This document shows positions 9,612-19,418 of a stretch of DNA of 32,360 nucleotides, in pieces. Origin of the DNA: Pseudomonadota bacterium (GTDB lineage Bacteria > Pseudomonadota > Gammaproteobacteria > UBA4575); assembly GCA_009839635.1 (NCBI GenBank), contig VXPJ01000072.1:1-32360 (forward strand), given 5' to 3'. The translations under genes and the position numbers were made by a program. The notes under the pieces are model-generated. The model saw only the letters and a program-made list of their open reading frames with translations, searched no databases and had not been told where the DNA came from. The first letter of the stretch is position 1. Every line of letters begins with the position of its first letter.

Positions 9612-10298
9612 ATGACCCCGCGCAAAGGAATATTCATCACGGGCACAGACACCGACGCCGGCAAGACCTATGTCGGCACACAGATCGTAAGCTTGCTGCA
9701 CCAGGACAAGATCAATGCCGTACCCCGAAAACCCGTCGAATCCGGATGCAAACGGGTAGGCGATGAACTGGTACCGCAAGATGCGGTTCAGTACTACGAG
9801 GCAGCCAACCGGAAATTCGCGCTCTCGGAGCTCTGTCCCTTTCGCTTCGAGCCTGCGATCTCGCCACAACGTGCAGCACGCCTAGCCCACCAACCCGTTT
9901 ACACAGAAGAATTGCATGCAAAATGCATACAGGGCACCGGGCGCGATGATTTTCTTGTCGTCGAAGGCGCGGGGGGATTTTATTCGCCGCTTTGCGAAGA
10001 CGGCACGAACGCAAGTCTTGCCAAACGACTCGGCCTGCCTGTTTTGCTGGTTGCGAATGACAAACTTGGCTGCATCAACCATGTCTTGCTGACCGTCGAG
10101 GCGATTCATTCCCACGGGCTGTCGGTATGTGCCGTGATCCTGAGTCAAACGAGTGCGGGTGACACTCCCGTCATGGACAACTGCGAAGATCTGGGCCTGC
10201 TGCTCGAGGTGCCGCTTTTCAGCTTTTTCCACCAGGAAAGGCTACAGGAGGCCACAGACAAAGCCACCCTCATCCTGCAGACAGTTAGGCGCCATTAA
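9612..10298 (+). CDS. bioD: ATP-dependent dethiobiotin synthetase
   Basis: Makes the ureido ring of biotin from diaminopelargonic acid, CO2 and ATP. 228 aa, usual length. P-loop FITGTDTDAGKTY at residues 8-20, catalytic Lys40 in RKPVESG, and VVEGAGGFYSPL (Mg/ATP loop). The second P-loop position is Asp-Ala (usually Glu-Val in the enteric protein), a tolerated variant. Start ATG 9612 is 13 nt after purC, implying co-transcription with a purine gene; no other biotin gene is in the window. Its TAA stop overlaps the A-run that forms the T-tract of the opposing amtB terminator. Confidence 0.93.
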   Translation: MTPRKGIFITGTDTDAGKTYVGTQIVSLLHQDKINAVPRKPVESGCKRVGDELVPQDAVQYYEAANRKFALSELCPFRFEPAISPQRAARLAHQPVYTEELHAKCIQGTGRDDFLVVEGAGGFYSPLCEDGTNASLAKRLGLPVLLVANDKLGCINHVLLTVEAIHSHGLSVCAVILSQTSAGDTPVMDNCEDLGLLLEVPLFSFFHQERLQEATDKATLILQTVRRH

Positions 10299-10331
10299 AA
10301 AAGGGATCGCGACCCTTGTCCGCGACCCCTT
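10297..10331 (-). terminator. Rho-independent terminator of glnK-amtB
   Basis: On the minus strand, 29 nt after the amtB stop, AAGGGGTCGCG pairs with CGCGATCCCTT: an 11-bp stem with one G-U wobble and a 9-nt loop, followed directly by TTTT (six T in total counting the stem end). Read on the plus strand, the wobble becomes an A-C mismatch and the hairpin is not followed by T, so it is directional for amtB. The gene bioD ends right at its edge. Confidence 0.82.
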
Positions 10332-10359
10332 CTGTTCCCGATACGGCCCCTCAGCGGGA

Positions 10360-11658
10360 CTACATGTTGTAGCCGGCTTCCTCGTGCTGCGTGATGTCTA
10401 GGCCTTCGGTTTCCTGCTGGTCATCCACACGCAGTCCAACGACTACCTTGATGATCTGCAGGATCACAAAGGTAGCGATGATGGTCCATACCAGCACGGC
10501 AAGAATACCCTGGGACTGGACCCACAACTGCTGACCCATGGTCACGCCTTCGGCCAGCCCGGCTCCACCGAATTGTTCAGCCACCAGGATGCCGCAGAGA
10601 AACGTGCCCAGTATCCCGCCGATTCCATGCACCGGGAACACATCCAGGGAGTCGTCAATCTGCAGGACCCGTTTGAGGTAGTTGGTTGCAGTAAAGCAGA
10701 CGAGACCAGCAACTGCACCAATGATAAGCGCCCCCAGCGGCCCGACAAAACCGGAGGCCGGCGTGATGCTGCCGAGACCGGCCACCATACCTGTTACGAT
10801 TCCAAGCACGCTGGGCTTGCCGTAGCGAACCCACTCCGCGAACATCCAGACCAGTGATGCCGTAGCAGCGCTGAGATGCGTGACCAGCATGGCCATTCCC
10901 GCATCCTGGTTGGCAGCAACTGCACTTCCAGCGTTGAAACCGAACCATCCTACCCAAAGCATCCCAGCCCCGGTCACGGACATCGTCAAGTTATGCGGCG
11001 GCATAGCCGTTCTCGGAAATCCCTTGCGCTTGCCGAGCACCATGGCAGCAACAATTGCACCCGTTCCTGCCGTCAAGTGAACGACCAGCCCGCCAGCAAA
11101 ATCCAGTATGCCTTTCTCACCGAGCCAGCCGCCTCCCCACACCCAGTGGCAAACCGGCAGATAGACTAGCAGCAGCCACAATGCCGTGAACCACAGCATG
11201 GCGGAAAACTTCATGCGCTCTGCAAAACCACCGACGACAAGCGCCGGGGTGATGATGGCAAAGGTCAACTGGAACATAACGAACACGGTTTCCGGGATCG
11301 TGCCGCTCATCGAGTCCCGGGTAACCTCGGACAAAAATGCGTTGGACAGTCCCCCCAGCCAGTTGTTCATGCCGCCGCCGTCACTGAACGCCAGGCTGTA
11401 CCCGAACACCAGCCACAAAAGGGAGACCAGGCAGGTAATCGTAAAGCATTGCATCAGCACCGACAGCACATTCTTGCTACGCACCAGACCTGCATAAAAC
11501 AGCGACAATCCGGGAATGGTCATAAACAGTACCAGTGCAGTGGAAGTCAGTATCCAGGCCGTATCCCCGGTATCCAGGGCAGATTCAGCCAGCACGACAG
11601 ACGGCAGCGCACAGGCGAAAATGGCAAAAAGGCATAGGCTCTTATGTAGTGTTCTCAT
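10360..11658 (-). CDS. amtB: Ammonium transporter
   Basis: Trimeric Amt/Rh-family ammonium channel of the inner membrane. 432 aa, with a cleavable signal peptide (MRTLHKSLCLFAIFACALPSVVLA) as in E. coli AmtB, then 11 hydrophobic segments. Family stretches seen: PGLSLFYAGLVRSKNVLS, FAERMKFSAMLWFTALW, WVGWFGFNAGSA, DVFPVHGIGGILGTFLCG (pore His) and the C-terminal GLDITQHEEAGYN tail that contacts GlnK. Start ATG 11658 has GGGGA 7 nt upstream. Follows glnK by 18 nt, the standard co-regulated pair: GlnK plugs AmtB when nitrogen is sufficient. Ends at a strong terminator. Confidence 0.97.
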   Translation of the reverse strand: MRTLHKSLCLFAIFACALPSVVLAESALDTGDTAWILTSTALVLFMTIPGLSLFYAGLVRSKNVLSVLMQCFTITCLVSLLWLVFGYSLAFSDGGGMNNWLGGLSNAFLSEVTRDSMSGTIPETVFVMFQLTFAIITPALVVGGFAERMKFSAMLWFTALWLLLVYLPVCHWVWGGGWLGEKGILDFAGGLVVHLTAGTGAIVAAMVLGKRKGFPRTAMPPHNLTMSVTGAGMLWVGWFGFNAGSAVAANQDAGMAMLVTHLSAATASLVWMFAEWVRYGKPSVLGIVTGMVAGLGSITPASGFVGPLGALIIGAVAGLVCFTATNYLKRVLQIDDSLDVFPVHGIGGILGTFLCGILVAEQFGGAGLAEGVTMGQQLWVQSQGILAVLVWTIIATFVILQIIKVVVGLRVDDQQETEGLDITQHEEAGYNM

Positions 11659-11676
11659 TGGTTGTCCCCGTAGCTC

Positions 11677-12027
<351 letters not shown>

Positions 12028-12114
12028 TCACATATGTGACTTCTGCAATACACGTATAAATCGTTGCGGCATTCGGTGTGTGGCTGAACCGGCGGGCGTT
12101 TTTGACCACCGGAA

Positions 12115-12131
12115 ATTATAGGCAGATTATA
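12115..12131 (-). promoter_or_regulatory. Two tandem TATAAT boxes upstream of glnK
   Basis: On the minus strand, TATAATctgccTATAAT places two perfect -10 hexamers 5 nt apart (plus-strand ATTATA at 12126-12131 and 12115-12120), about 100 nt upstream of glnK. No good -35 hexamer sits at 16-18 nt from either, so an activator or the AT-rich context may be needed. Possible sigma-70 start region for glnK-amtB. Confidence 0.4.
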
Positions 12132-12199
12132 CACGGGCACACCGCGTGCTTTGCCGGCATGGCATGAATTTGTCATTGCAGGCCGTGCATCCGTCCCGT

Positions 12200-13225
12200 C
12201 TAGGCCGCCTGGCTCTCCGCAGCATCCGTGTACTTTCCAAGGGCCGCTGAGCCGTTGCAGCGGGCGCGCCAGAGCAAAGCCTGCTGGGCCTTTTCCACGT
12301 TGGCGCTGTCGCCGTTCCAAACTTGCATCGCCGTCTGCTGCAAGGCACGCCCGTAGGAAAACGTCAGTGCCCAGGGCTTGGTGCGTTCCGACAGATTTAT
12401 GGCATTGAGATGCTGGCTTGCTTCCTGGTCGGTTTGTCCGCCTGACAGAAAAGCGATACCGGGCACCGCCGCAGGCACCGTGTTCTGCAGGCAGCGCACC
12501 GTCTGCTCTGCAACGGTTTTCACATCTGCACGGGCACTGTTCGAGGCACCCGAAATCACCATGCTGGGCTTGAGCACTATCCCTTCCAGCGCAACTCCCT
12601 GGTTTTTGAGCTGGTAGAAGACGACCCGCTGGGTGAGTTCCGTCACTTCATAGCAGCGTTCGATGGAATGGTCCCCATCCATGAGCACCTCCGGCTCCAC
12701 GATGGGAACGAGCCCTGCCTCCTGGCTGATGCACGCATAGCGGGCCAAGGCATGGGCGTTCGCCTCGACGCAGGCCCAGCTGGGCATCCCTTCTCCGATG
12801 GTGATGACTGCGCGCCATTTGGAAAATCGTGCACCCAGTTTGTAATACTCGGCACAGCGCTCGCGCAGCCCGTCCAGCCCATGAGTCACCAACTCGTTCT
12901 CGCACCCCGCCAGGGGTTTTGCGCCTGCATCCACCTTGATCCCCGGGATAATGCCCTTGTCCGACAGATGTTCCGCAAACGGTGTCCCCGCCAGGGTATT
13001 TTGTCGGATGGTCTCGTCAAACAGAATCGCGCCACTGACGTAGTCGGACAGCCCGGGTGCAGTGACCAGCATGTCCCGATAGGCCTGGCGCATGGGTTCG
13101 GTGGTGGGGATGCCAAGTTTCTCGAAGCGCTTGTTGCAGGTTGGATGGCTTTCATCCATGGCGAGAATCCCTCGCCCTGGCGCCACCATGGCATGTGCGA
13201 TCTTGTTCAGTTCCTCAATATTCAT
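12200..13225 (-). CDS. fba: Class I fructose-bisphosphate aldolase
   Basis: Reversible cleavage of fructose 1,6-bisphosphate (and sedoheptulose bisphosphate in Calvin-cycle organisms) by Schiff-base chemistry. 341 aa. Homologous to the animal/plant type aldolase: Asp24 in ILAMDES, Lys136 in SKWRAVI, EPEVLMDGDH, Schiff-base Lys219 in IVLKPSMV, and FLSGGQTDQEA. The animal C-terminal Tyr is not present (ends ESQAA). Start ATG 13225 has AGGAGAAA upstream. Last gene of tkt-gap-pgk-pyk-fba, 72 nt after pyk. Many proteobacteria use a class II zinc enzyme in this position, so the class I type is worth noting. Confidence 0.95.
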   Translation of the reverse strand: MNIEELNKIAHAMVAPGRGILAMDESHPTCNKRFEKLGIPTTEPMRQAYRDMLVTAPGLSDYVSGAILFDETIRQNTLAGTPFAEHLSDKGIIPGIKVDAGAKPLAGCENELVTHGLDGLRERCAEYYKLGARFSKWRAVITIGEGMPSWACVEANAHALARYACISQEAGLVPIVEPEVLMDGDHSIERCYEVTELTQRVVFYQLKNQGVALEGIVLKPSMVISGASNSARADVKTVAEQTVRCLQNTVPAAVPGIAFLSGGQTDQEASQHLNAINLSERTKPWALTFSYGRALQQTAMQVWNGDSANVEKAQQALLWRARCNGSAALGKYTDAAESQAA

Positions 13226-13297
13226 ACGGTTTCTCCTAATACGCGTAACAGGTTTTGCAACCGGCAGGCAGCTTTACATGCCCTCCAACACCCACAC

Positions 13298-14776
13298 TCA
13301 TTCCGGTTCTATCAAATGCCCGACACGAACGATTTTCAGTGCATTCGTACCCCCGTCTACCCCGATCAAATCGCCTTTGGTAATGATGACCAAGTCATTT
13401 TCTTGTACAACGCCACAGCGAAGCAGGACGTCGATTGCATTTTTGTTGACCTCCGCATGCGAGCGGCTGAGGATTTCCATGGGGGCCGGATAGACCCCTT
13501 TGTACAGGGTCACCCTGCGCAGGGTTTTCTCATGCTGTGTCAACGCATAGATGGGAATTTCCGAGCTGATTCGAGACATCCACAGGGCCGTGGAGCCCGA
13601 CTCCGTCAATGCGGCAATCGCCGCGACATTCAGATAGTTTGCGGTGTACATCGTCGCCATGGCGATAGCCTCGTCAACCCTTTCGAATCTCGAATACATG
13701 CGATGATCCGATCCCGTATTCAAGATCCGCCGTTCCGAGGCCAGGCAGGTACGGTGCATGGCCTTGACGGACTGAACCGGATATTCCCCCACTGCGGTTT
13801 CGCCTGAAAGCATCACCGCATCGGTTCCATCCAGCACGGCATTGGCCACATCCGATACTTCCGCACGGGTCGGGATCGGGCTGTAGGTCATGGACTCCAT
13901 CATTTGCGTTGCAGTGATCGCGATACGGTTCTTTTCATGAGCCCGGTCAATCAGCAACTTCTGCACACCCGGCACTTCCGCATCACCGATTTCAACGCCG
14001 AGGTCCCCGCGGCCAATCATGATCGCGTCGCACTCGTCGAGGATTTCATCGATCGCATCCAGGGCTTCCGTGCGCTCGATCTTTGCAATGATCCCCCCGC
14101 AGCCCCCGGCTTCAACGAACAACTTCCTGGCCTGCCTGACATCCTCGGCCGAGCGGGGAAACGAAACGGCCAGGTAGTCGATGTCCAGCTTCACGGCATC
14201 GCGAATGTCTTGGCGGTCTTTGTCTGTCAGTGTCGCAACAGCCAGCCCCCCTCCCTGGCGGTTGATTCCCTTGCTGCTGAGGAGTTCTCCCCCCGTGACG
14301 ACTTCGTTATGGATCTTGCCCTCGGCAACCTCGGTGACCCTCAGTACGATCCGTCCGTCATCAATCAACAGGTGGTCGCCTGCGATCAGATCCTTCGCAA
14401 GCCCCCTGTACGTGGTTCCAACGGCCGTTTCATCCCCCTGGTCGAGCGGCAGGTTCGTATCAATACAGAATGCCGTGCCGGCATCTAGGTGAACCCGCTT
14501 GTCCCTGAAAGCCCCGATCCTGATCTTTGCACCCTGCAGATCTCCGAGCACGCCCACCTCATGGTGTTTTTCCTTGCTCAGCCTGCGCAAGGTTTCAATG
14601 CGCCATGCATTTTCCTCGTAGGTGCTGTGTGAAAAGTTAAGACGCACGAGATCGATGCCGACATCGATCAGGCCGGCCATGATCTGCTCGCTGTCGGTGG
14701 CAGGCCCTAGGGTTGCAATGATTTTGGTATGCCGGAAAATCGTTTTCCTGTCGCGGGCTTCCGTATTCGACTCCAT
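13298..14776 (-). CDS. pyk: Pyruvate kinase (PykA type)
   Basis: Phosphoenolpyruvate plus ADP to pyruvate plus ATP. About 492 aa from ATG 14776 (MESNTEARDRKTIFRHTKIIATLGPATDS); the track's GTG at 14806 adds 10 residues. Motifs: TKIIATLGPAT, RLNFSHSTYEEN, IGRGDLGVEIGDAEVPGVQK (the GDAE form is typical of PykA), ITATQMMESM, PTRAEVSDVANAVLDGTDAVMLSGET. The usually conserved proline of GDLQGPKIR is alanine here (GDLQGAKIR), and the SAETA stretch reads SGETA. Regulatory C-terminal domain is present. Middle of the tkt-gap-pgk-pyk-fba cluster. Confidence 0.94.
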   Translation of the reverse strand: MESNTEARDRKTIFRHTKIIATLGPATDSEQIMAGLIDVGIDLVRLNFSHSTYEENAWRIETLRRLSKEKHHEVGVLGDLQGAKIRIGAFRDKRVHLDAGTAFCIDTNLPLDQGDETAVGTTYRGLAKDLIAGDHLLIDDGRIVLRVTEVAEGKIHNEVVTGGELLSSKGINRQGGGLAVATLTDKDRQDIRDAVKLDIDYLAVSFPRSAEDVRQARKLFVEAGGCGGIIAKIERTEALDAIDEILDECDAIMIGRGDLGVEIGDAEVPGVQKLLIDRAHEKNRIAITATQMMESMTYSPIPTRAEVSDVANAVLDGTDAVMLSGETAVGEYPVQSVKAMHRTCLASERRILNTGSDHRMYSRFERVDEAIAMATMYTANYLNVAAIAALTESGSTALWMSRISSEIPIYALTQHEKTLRRVTLYKGVYPAPMEILSRSHAEVNKNAIDVLLRCGVVQENDLVIITKGDLIGVDGGTNALKIVRVGHLIEPE

Positions 14777-14863
14777 GTCAGTTCCCGGCACCGCGTAGCG
14801 CCGCACAGGGCAGTGCGAATGAATCGTTCCAGTCGATGAGTATGCTGCGGGTAATTCTACGCA

Positions 14864-16027
14864 CTAGCGATTTGCTCTTTGCTCCAAAATGCCAACGGCG
14901 GGCAGGACTTTCCCTTCCAGATATTCAAGAAACGCGCCGCCTCCGGTGGAGATGTACGAAATACGGTCTCCCAGATCAAACAACTCGATTGCAGCCAGCG
15001 TATCACCGCCTCCGGCGATCGAGAACGCCTGGCTCTCGGCAACGGCCTTGGCCATGATCTCCGTACCCTTTGAAAAGGCTTCAAGCTCAAACACTCCCAC
15101 CGGGCCATTCCATATAATTGTACCCGCATTGGACAGGCAGGATGCCAGTCTTTTCAACGAGTCGGGACCAAAGTCCAGGATCATGTCATCCGGACCAACC
15201 GCATCCACCGGCTTCGTGGTGGCCGTGGCAGCTTCGGAAACCTCGGTGGCACAAACAACGTCCACCGGCAGCGGAATCTCCTTCTTCCGGCGAACGCCTT
15301 CCTCAAGCAGATCCCTGGCGATGCCCAGCTGGTCTTTCTCGTACAGGGAATTGCCGACCGGCTTGCCCGCCGCCGCCAGAAAAGTGTTGGCGATGCCCCC
15401 GCCCACAATCAGCTGATCCACCTTGCTCAGCAGCGATTTCAGAATTTTCAGTTTCGTTGAAACTTTCGAGCCTCCCACAATTCCGACCAGTGGCCTGTCC
15501 GGCATGGCCAGGGACTTGTCGAGCGCATGCAGCTCCTTCTCCAGCAACGGACCCGCGCATGCGACAGGAGCGTACTTGGCCACACCGTGGGTCGAAGCCT
15601 GTGCACGGTGGGCGGTTCCGAACGCATCCATCACGTAGACATCGCACAGGCCCGCAATCTTTCGTGCAAGCCGTTCATCATTGCCAAGCTCGCCGACCTG
15701 GAACCGCACGTTTTCACACAGGGTGAGTTGGCCTGCCTCGGCATCGATGCCCTCCAGCCAGTTTTTCTCAAAATGCACCTCAAAGCCGCACTGGTCCTCA
15801 AGATATTCTGCAACCGGCAAAAGGGAGAACTCCTCGTCCCAGCGTCCTTCATCAGGACGCCCCCTGTGGGAAAGCAGTATGACGCTGGCACCCTGCTCCA
15901 TGGCCAGACGAATCGTCGGCAGGGCGGCCTCGATGCGCTTGGCACTGGCCACCCGCCCGTTTTTCACGGGCACATTCAGGTCCTCGCGGATCAGCACACG
16001 GCGACCCGCGAGATCGAGGTCCGTCAT
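14864..16027 (-). CDS. pgk: Phosphoglycerate kinase
   Basis: Interconverts 1,3-bisphosphoglycerate and 3-phosphoglycerate with ADP/ATP. 387 aa from ATG 16027 ([21 protein letters not shown]); a GTG three codons upstream (16036) is an alternative. Motifs: [48 protein letters not shown] (nucleotide site) and the C-terminal [15 protein letters not shown] plus [13 protein letters not shown]. No clear Shine-Dalgarno. Lies 66 nt after gap and 87 nt before pyk. Confidence 0.96.
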   Translation of the reverse strand: MTDLDLAGRRVLIREDLNVPVKNGRVASAKRIEAALPTIRLAMEQGASVILLSHRGRPDEGRWDEEFSLLPVAEYLEDQCGFEVHFEKNWLEGIDAEAGQLTLCENVRFQVGELGNDERLARKIAGLCDVYVMDAFGTAHRAQASTHGVAKYAPVACAGPLLEKELHALDKSLAMPDRPLVGIVGGSKVSTKLKILKSLLSKVDQLIVGGGIANTFLAAAGKPVGNSLYEKDQLGIARDLLEEGVRRKKEIPLPVDVVCATEVSEAATATTKPVDAVGPDDMILDFGPDSLKRLASCLSNAGTIIWNGPVGVFELEAFSKGTEIMAKAVAESQAFSIAGGGDTLAAIELFDLGDRISYISTGGGAFLEYLEGKVLPAVGILEQRANR

Positions 16028-16093
16028 GCTTAACACTGACCGGGTCCGGGGATCAAGCTGTGTGTTGTCGAGTTGCGGGAACCGGGCAATGTG

Positions 16094-17098
16094 TCACTTG
16101 GCATTCATCAGTGCAAGGGTCGTATCCAGCATGCGGTTGGAAAATCCCCACTCGTTGTCATACCAGGAACAGACCTTCACATTGCGCCCGCCCATCACCT
16201 TGGTCAGGGAGGCATCGAAGTTGGAGGAGTGGGAGTCATGGTTGAAGTCCACCGACACCAGGGGTGCGTCCACATACTCCAGCACCTGTCCGTCTGCCGC
16301 TTCGCGCATGACGGAATTGACTTCGTCAACGCTGGTGTCACGGGCCGCCAGAAACGTCAGGTCCACCAGTGAAACATTGATGGTCGGAACGCGGATCGCG
16401 AAGCCGTCAAGCTTGCCGTTCAGCTCGGGCAACACCAGGCCCACCGCGGAAGCCGCCCCGGTCTGGGTCGGGATCATGGACATGGTGGCCGAACGTGCAC
16501 GGCGCAAATCGGTATGGTAGAGATCCGTCAGCACCTGATCATTGGTGTAGGCATGCACGGTGGTCATCACGCCGTTTTCGAGGCCGATTTTCTCATGCAG
16601 CGGCTTCACCATCGGTGCCAGGCAGTTGGTGGTGCATGAGGCGTTGGAAATCACCGTGTGCTCGGCGCTCAGGATGTCGTGATTGACGCCGTATACAACC
16701 GTGGCATCCACATCCTTGCCGCCCGGTGCAGAAATGATGACCTTTTTGGCGCCGGCCTTGAGGTGCGCCGAGGCCTTCTCCTTGCTGGCAAAAAAGCCCG
16801 TGCTCTCGTGTACGACATCGATGTTCAACTCGCCCCAGGGGAGTTGGCCCGGGTCCCGTTCGGCATACACACGGATACGGTCTCCATTGATGACCATGTA
16901 TTCACCATCGACCTCGACCGTGCCGTTAAACCTGCCATGCGCGGTGTCAAAGCGGGTCAGGTGTGCATTGGTATTCGCATCACCCAGGTCGTTGATTGCA
17001 ACCACCTCGATTTCCGTGTTGCGGCCCGACTCGTACAGTGCCCGCAGGATATTCCTGCCAATCCGCCCGTAGCCATTAATTGCAAGTCTTATAGTCAT
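16094..17098 (-). CDS. gap: Type I glyceraldehyde-3-phosphate dehydrogenase
   Basis: Oxidative phosphorylation of glyceraldehyde 3-phosphate, or the reverse in gluconeogenesis or carbon fixation. The track extends to 17266, but homology starts at [19 protein letters not shown] 17098, with GGAGAAAG upstream: 334 aa, standard length. Catalytic Cys155 in [12 protein letters not shown], His182 in TVHAYTNDQ, and C-terminal [14 protein letters not shown]. Asp37 after the second Rossmann strand (VAINDLGD) favours NAD binding. Related to E. coli Epd in the C-terminal stretch but has the GAPDH-type sulfate/phosphate loops, so erythrose-4-phosphate activity is a less likely alternative. Follows tkt by 34 nt. 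Confidence 0.94.
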   Translation of the reverse strand: MTIRLAINGYGRIGRNILRALYESGRNTEIEVVAINDLGDANTNAHLTRFDTAHGRFNGTVEVDGEYMVINGDRIRVYAERDPGQLPWGELNIDVVHESTGFFASKEKASAHLKAGAKKVIISAPGGKDVDATVVYGVNHDILSAEHTVISNASCTTNCLAPMVKPLHEKIGLENGVMTTVHAYTNDQVLTDLYHTDLRRARSATMSMIPTQTGAASAVGLVLPELNGKLDGFAIRVPTINVSLVDLTFLAARDTSVDEVNSVMREAADGQVLEYVDAPLVSVDFNHDSHSSNFDASLTKVMGGRNVKVCSWYDNEWGFSNRMLDTTLALMNAK

Positions 17099-17132
17099 CA
17101 CTTTCTCCGTACTTATCTCGAAAACAAAGCAT

Positions 17133-19133
17133 CTATCTGTCAAGCATCGCTGCCGCGTGCTCGACGATACGATCGCTGGTGAAGCCAAAATGCTGCATGA
17201 CGGCTTGGCCGGGTGCAGATGCCCCGAAGGTGGAAATTCCGATGGCATCTCCCTCAAGGCCCACATATTTCAGCCAGTAGTCCGGCACGCCCGCCTCGAC
17301 GGCCAAGCGGGTCCGAACGGCAGCGGGCAACACGGATTGCCTGTAGGCCTCGTCCTGGGCATCAAATACATCCGTACTCGGCATGGAAACCAGACGCACC
17401 TGCCTGCCCTGAGCGCTTAGTGTTTCTGCGGCCTGCAGCGCGATTCCAAGCTCGGACCCGGTCGCAATCAGTATGATCTCCGGGACTGCGTCGCAGTCGA
17501 ACAGCACGTAGCCGCCCCGGGCAATGCAGGCGACCTGTTCCGGGCTTCGCTGTATGAAGGGCAGGTTTTGGCGTGAAAAAACCAGGCTGGTGGGCCCGCT
17601 GTCGCGTTCAATGGCATATTTCCATGCAACCGCGGTCTCGACCGTATCCGCGGTCCGCCATACCGACATGTTCGGAATATACCGAAGCGTTGCAAGCTGT
17701 TCGACGGCCTGGTGCGTCGGACCGTCTTCCCCGAGTCCGATGGAATCGTGGGTGTATACGAATATGTTTCTCTGCCCCATCAGGGCCGCCATGCGCAAGG
17801 CATTGCGTGCATACTCCGAAAATACAAGAAAGGTGGCGCTGTAGGGAATGAACCCGCCATGCAGGGCAACCCCGGTGTTGATCGCCGACATGCCAAACTC
17901 CCGCACGCCGTAATAGATGTAGTTTCCCGGTGCATGCGCTGCGCTCACGGCCACCGAGCCGGACCACCAGGTATTGTTGGAGCCGGTCAGGTCCGCCGAG
18001 CCGCCGATGATCTCGGGGAGCAGGCTCGCGTAGCCTTCCAGCGCGAGTTCCGAGGCCTTGCGGGTGGCCACCGTCTTTCCTTCAGCGACCGCCTTTTGGA
18101 CCACCTTTTCCGATTCCGAATCCCAGTCTGTCGGCAAGGTTCCCTGCATTCTTCTTGAGAATTGGGCTGCAAGCTGCGGGTGCTGCTGCTGGTACTGTTC
18201 AAATTTTTCTTCCCACAGGGACTGCCTTGCCCTGCCTTTTTCTTTCGCATCCCACTGTCCGTACACGGACTCGGGGATATGGAAGGGCGGGTGCGCCCAG
18301 CCGATGCGGGTGCGCGCCTGCTCGATCTCCTGTTCACCCAGCGGAGCGCCGTGGGTGGCTGCCGTACCCTGCTTGTTGGGTGCCCCCCAGCCGATCACCG
18401 TCTTGCAGCAGATCAGGGTGGGACGGGTCAGCGCATCCCTCGCATTCTCGATGGCGTTTGTGATTTGGGCACTGTCGTGACCATCGACGTCTGCAATGAC
18501 ATGCCACCCGTAGGACTGGAACCGCTTCGGAGTGTCGTCGGTGAACCAGCCCGCGACCTCGCCGTCAATGGAAATCCCGTTGTCATCGTAAAACACGATC
18601 AGCTTGCCCAGCCCAAGCGTGCCTGCAAGCGAGCACGCTTCATGTGAGATTCCCTCCATCAGACAGCCATCGCCTGCGAATACGTAGGTGTAGTGGTCCA
18701 CGATGTCCAGGTCGCCCCGGTTGAAGCTCGCGGCCAGAACCTTTTCCGCCAGCGCCATGCCGACCGCATTCGCCAGGCCCTGTCCAAGCGGGCCGGTGGT
18801 GGTTTCCACACCCGGGGTATCGCCGTACTCCGGGTGGCCCGGAGTCCTTGAGTGCAATTGCCGGAAGTTCCTGATTTCCTCCATGGAAACGTCATAGCCG
18901 GTCAGATGCAGCACGGAGTACAACAGCATGGAGCCGTGTCCGTTGGACAAGACGAAGCGGTCGCGGTCCGGCCAGCAGGGATCGTTGGGGTTGTGCTTCA
19001 GGAAATCGTTCCAGAGCACTTCCGCAATATCCGCCATGCCCATCGGCATGCCGGGATGACCGGAATTGGCACACTGAACCGCATCCATGCTCAACGCACG
19101 GATAGCATTCGCTAGCTCCTGACGATTTTCCAT
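17133..19133 (-). CDS. tkt: Transketolase
   Basis: Thiamine-diphosphate enzyme of the pentose phosphate and Calvin cycles. 666 aa from ATG 19133 ([20 protein letters not shown]); ATG 19169 would add 12 residues ([12 protein letters not shown]) and cannot be excluded. Motifs: [43 protein letters not shown], the ThDP motif [13 protein letters not shown]...N, then ThDP-activating Glu in the [11 protein letters not shown] region, and [15 protein letters not shown]. First gene of the cluster tkt-gap-pgk-pyk-fba, which supplies most steps of triose/pentose recycling. Its promoter region is shared, back to back, with the GPP34-P450 gene. Confidence 0.96.
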   Translation of the reverse strand: MENRQELANAIRALSMDAVQCANSGHPGMPMGMADIAEVLWNDFLKHNPNDPCWPDRDRFVLSNGHGSMLLYSVLHLTGYDVSMEEIRNFRQLHSRTPGHPEYGDTPGVETTTGPLGQGLANAVGMALAEKVLAASFNRGDLDIVDHYTYVFAGDGCLMEGISHEACSLAGTLGLGKLIVFYDDNGISIDGEVAGWFTDDTPKRFQSYGWHVIADVDGHDSAQITNAIENARDALTRPTLICCKTVIGWGAPNKQGTAATHGAPLGEQEIEQARTRIGWAHPPFHIPESVYGQWDAKEKGRARQSLWEEKFEQYQQQHPQLAAQFSRRMQGTLPTDWDSESEKVVQKAVAEGKTVATRKASELALEGYASLLPEIIGGSADLTGSNNTWWSGSVAVSAAHAPGNYIYYGVREFGMSAINTGVALHGGFIPYSATFLVFSEYARNALRMAALMGQRNIFVYTHDSIGLGEDGPTHQAVEQLATLRYIPNMSVWRTADTVETAVAWKYAIERDSGPTSLVFSRQNLPFIQRSPEQVACIARGGYVLFDCDAVPEIILIATGSELGIALQAAETLSAQGRQVRLVSMPSTDVFDAQDEAYRQSVLPAAVRTRLAVEAGVPDYWLKYVGLEGDAIGISTFGASAPGQAVMQHFGFTSDRIVEHAAAMLDR

Positions 19134-19258
19134 TCTAGAAGGTTCTTGCCTGCTTGTATGGCTAGGCATCCATCAAAACCGTTGTTCCTGTCGAAAACGC
19201 AACAAGCAGAAAAATCCGGCTTGCTGCAGGCCCCTGCATTCCCATTTCCGGGGGCGCT

Positions 19259-19287
19259 ATTGTGGAATACTTGCCTAGGCAGGGCAA
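19259..19287 (-). promoter_or_regulatory. Candidate sigma-70 promoter of tkt operon with internal palindrome
   Basis: Minus strand: -35 TTGCCC (4/6), exact 17-nt spacer, -10 CACAAT (4/6), about 90-120 nt before the tkt start options. The spacer contains the perfect palindrome TGCCTAGGCA, and the -35 overlaps the near-palindrome GGGCAGTTGCCC. That is suggestive of repressor or LysR-type control but not diagnostic. Confidence 0.35.
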
Positions 19288-19410
19288 CTGCCCCAATGGG
19301 ATGAAAAGCCAGTGCCCCGTCTCTTCTGTTCAGCGCCAACACAGATATTTCTTCAGCAAATCACAGGTCGGGGCTGCACAGGCGATCATTCTGATAATCC
19401 CGAAACTACT

Positions 19411-19418
19411 GCTATAAT
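19411..19418 (+). promoter_or_regulatory. Extended -10 promoter for the GPP34-P450 gene
   Basis: TGCTATAAT: perfect -10 TATAAT at 19413-19418 preceded by the TGn extension (T of TGn at 19410). The -35 is weak (TTCTGA at 18 nt), as expected for extended -10 promoters. Predicted start near 19425, leaving a ~110-nt leader before ATG 19536. Confidence 0.62.

Noticed and set aside
12668-13807. 379-aa plus-strand ORF across fba and pyk
   Set aside because: Runs antisense through two well-supported genes and has no family features.
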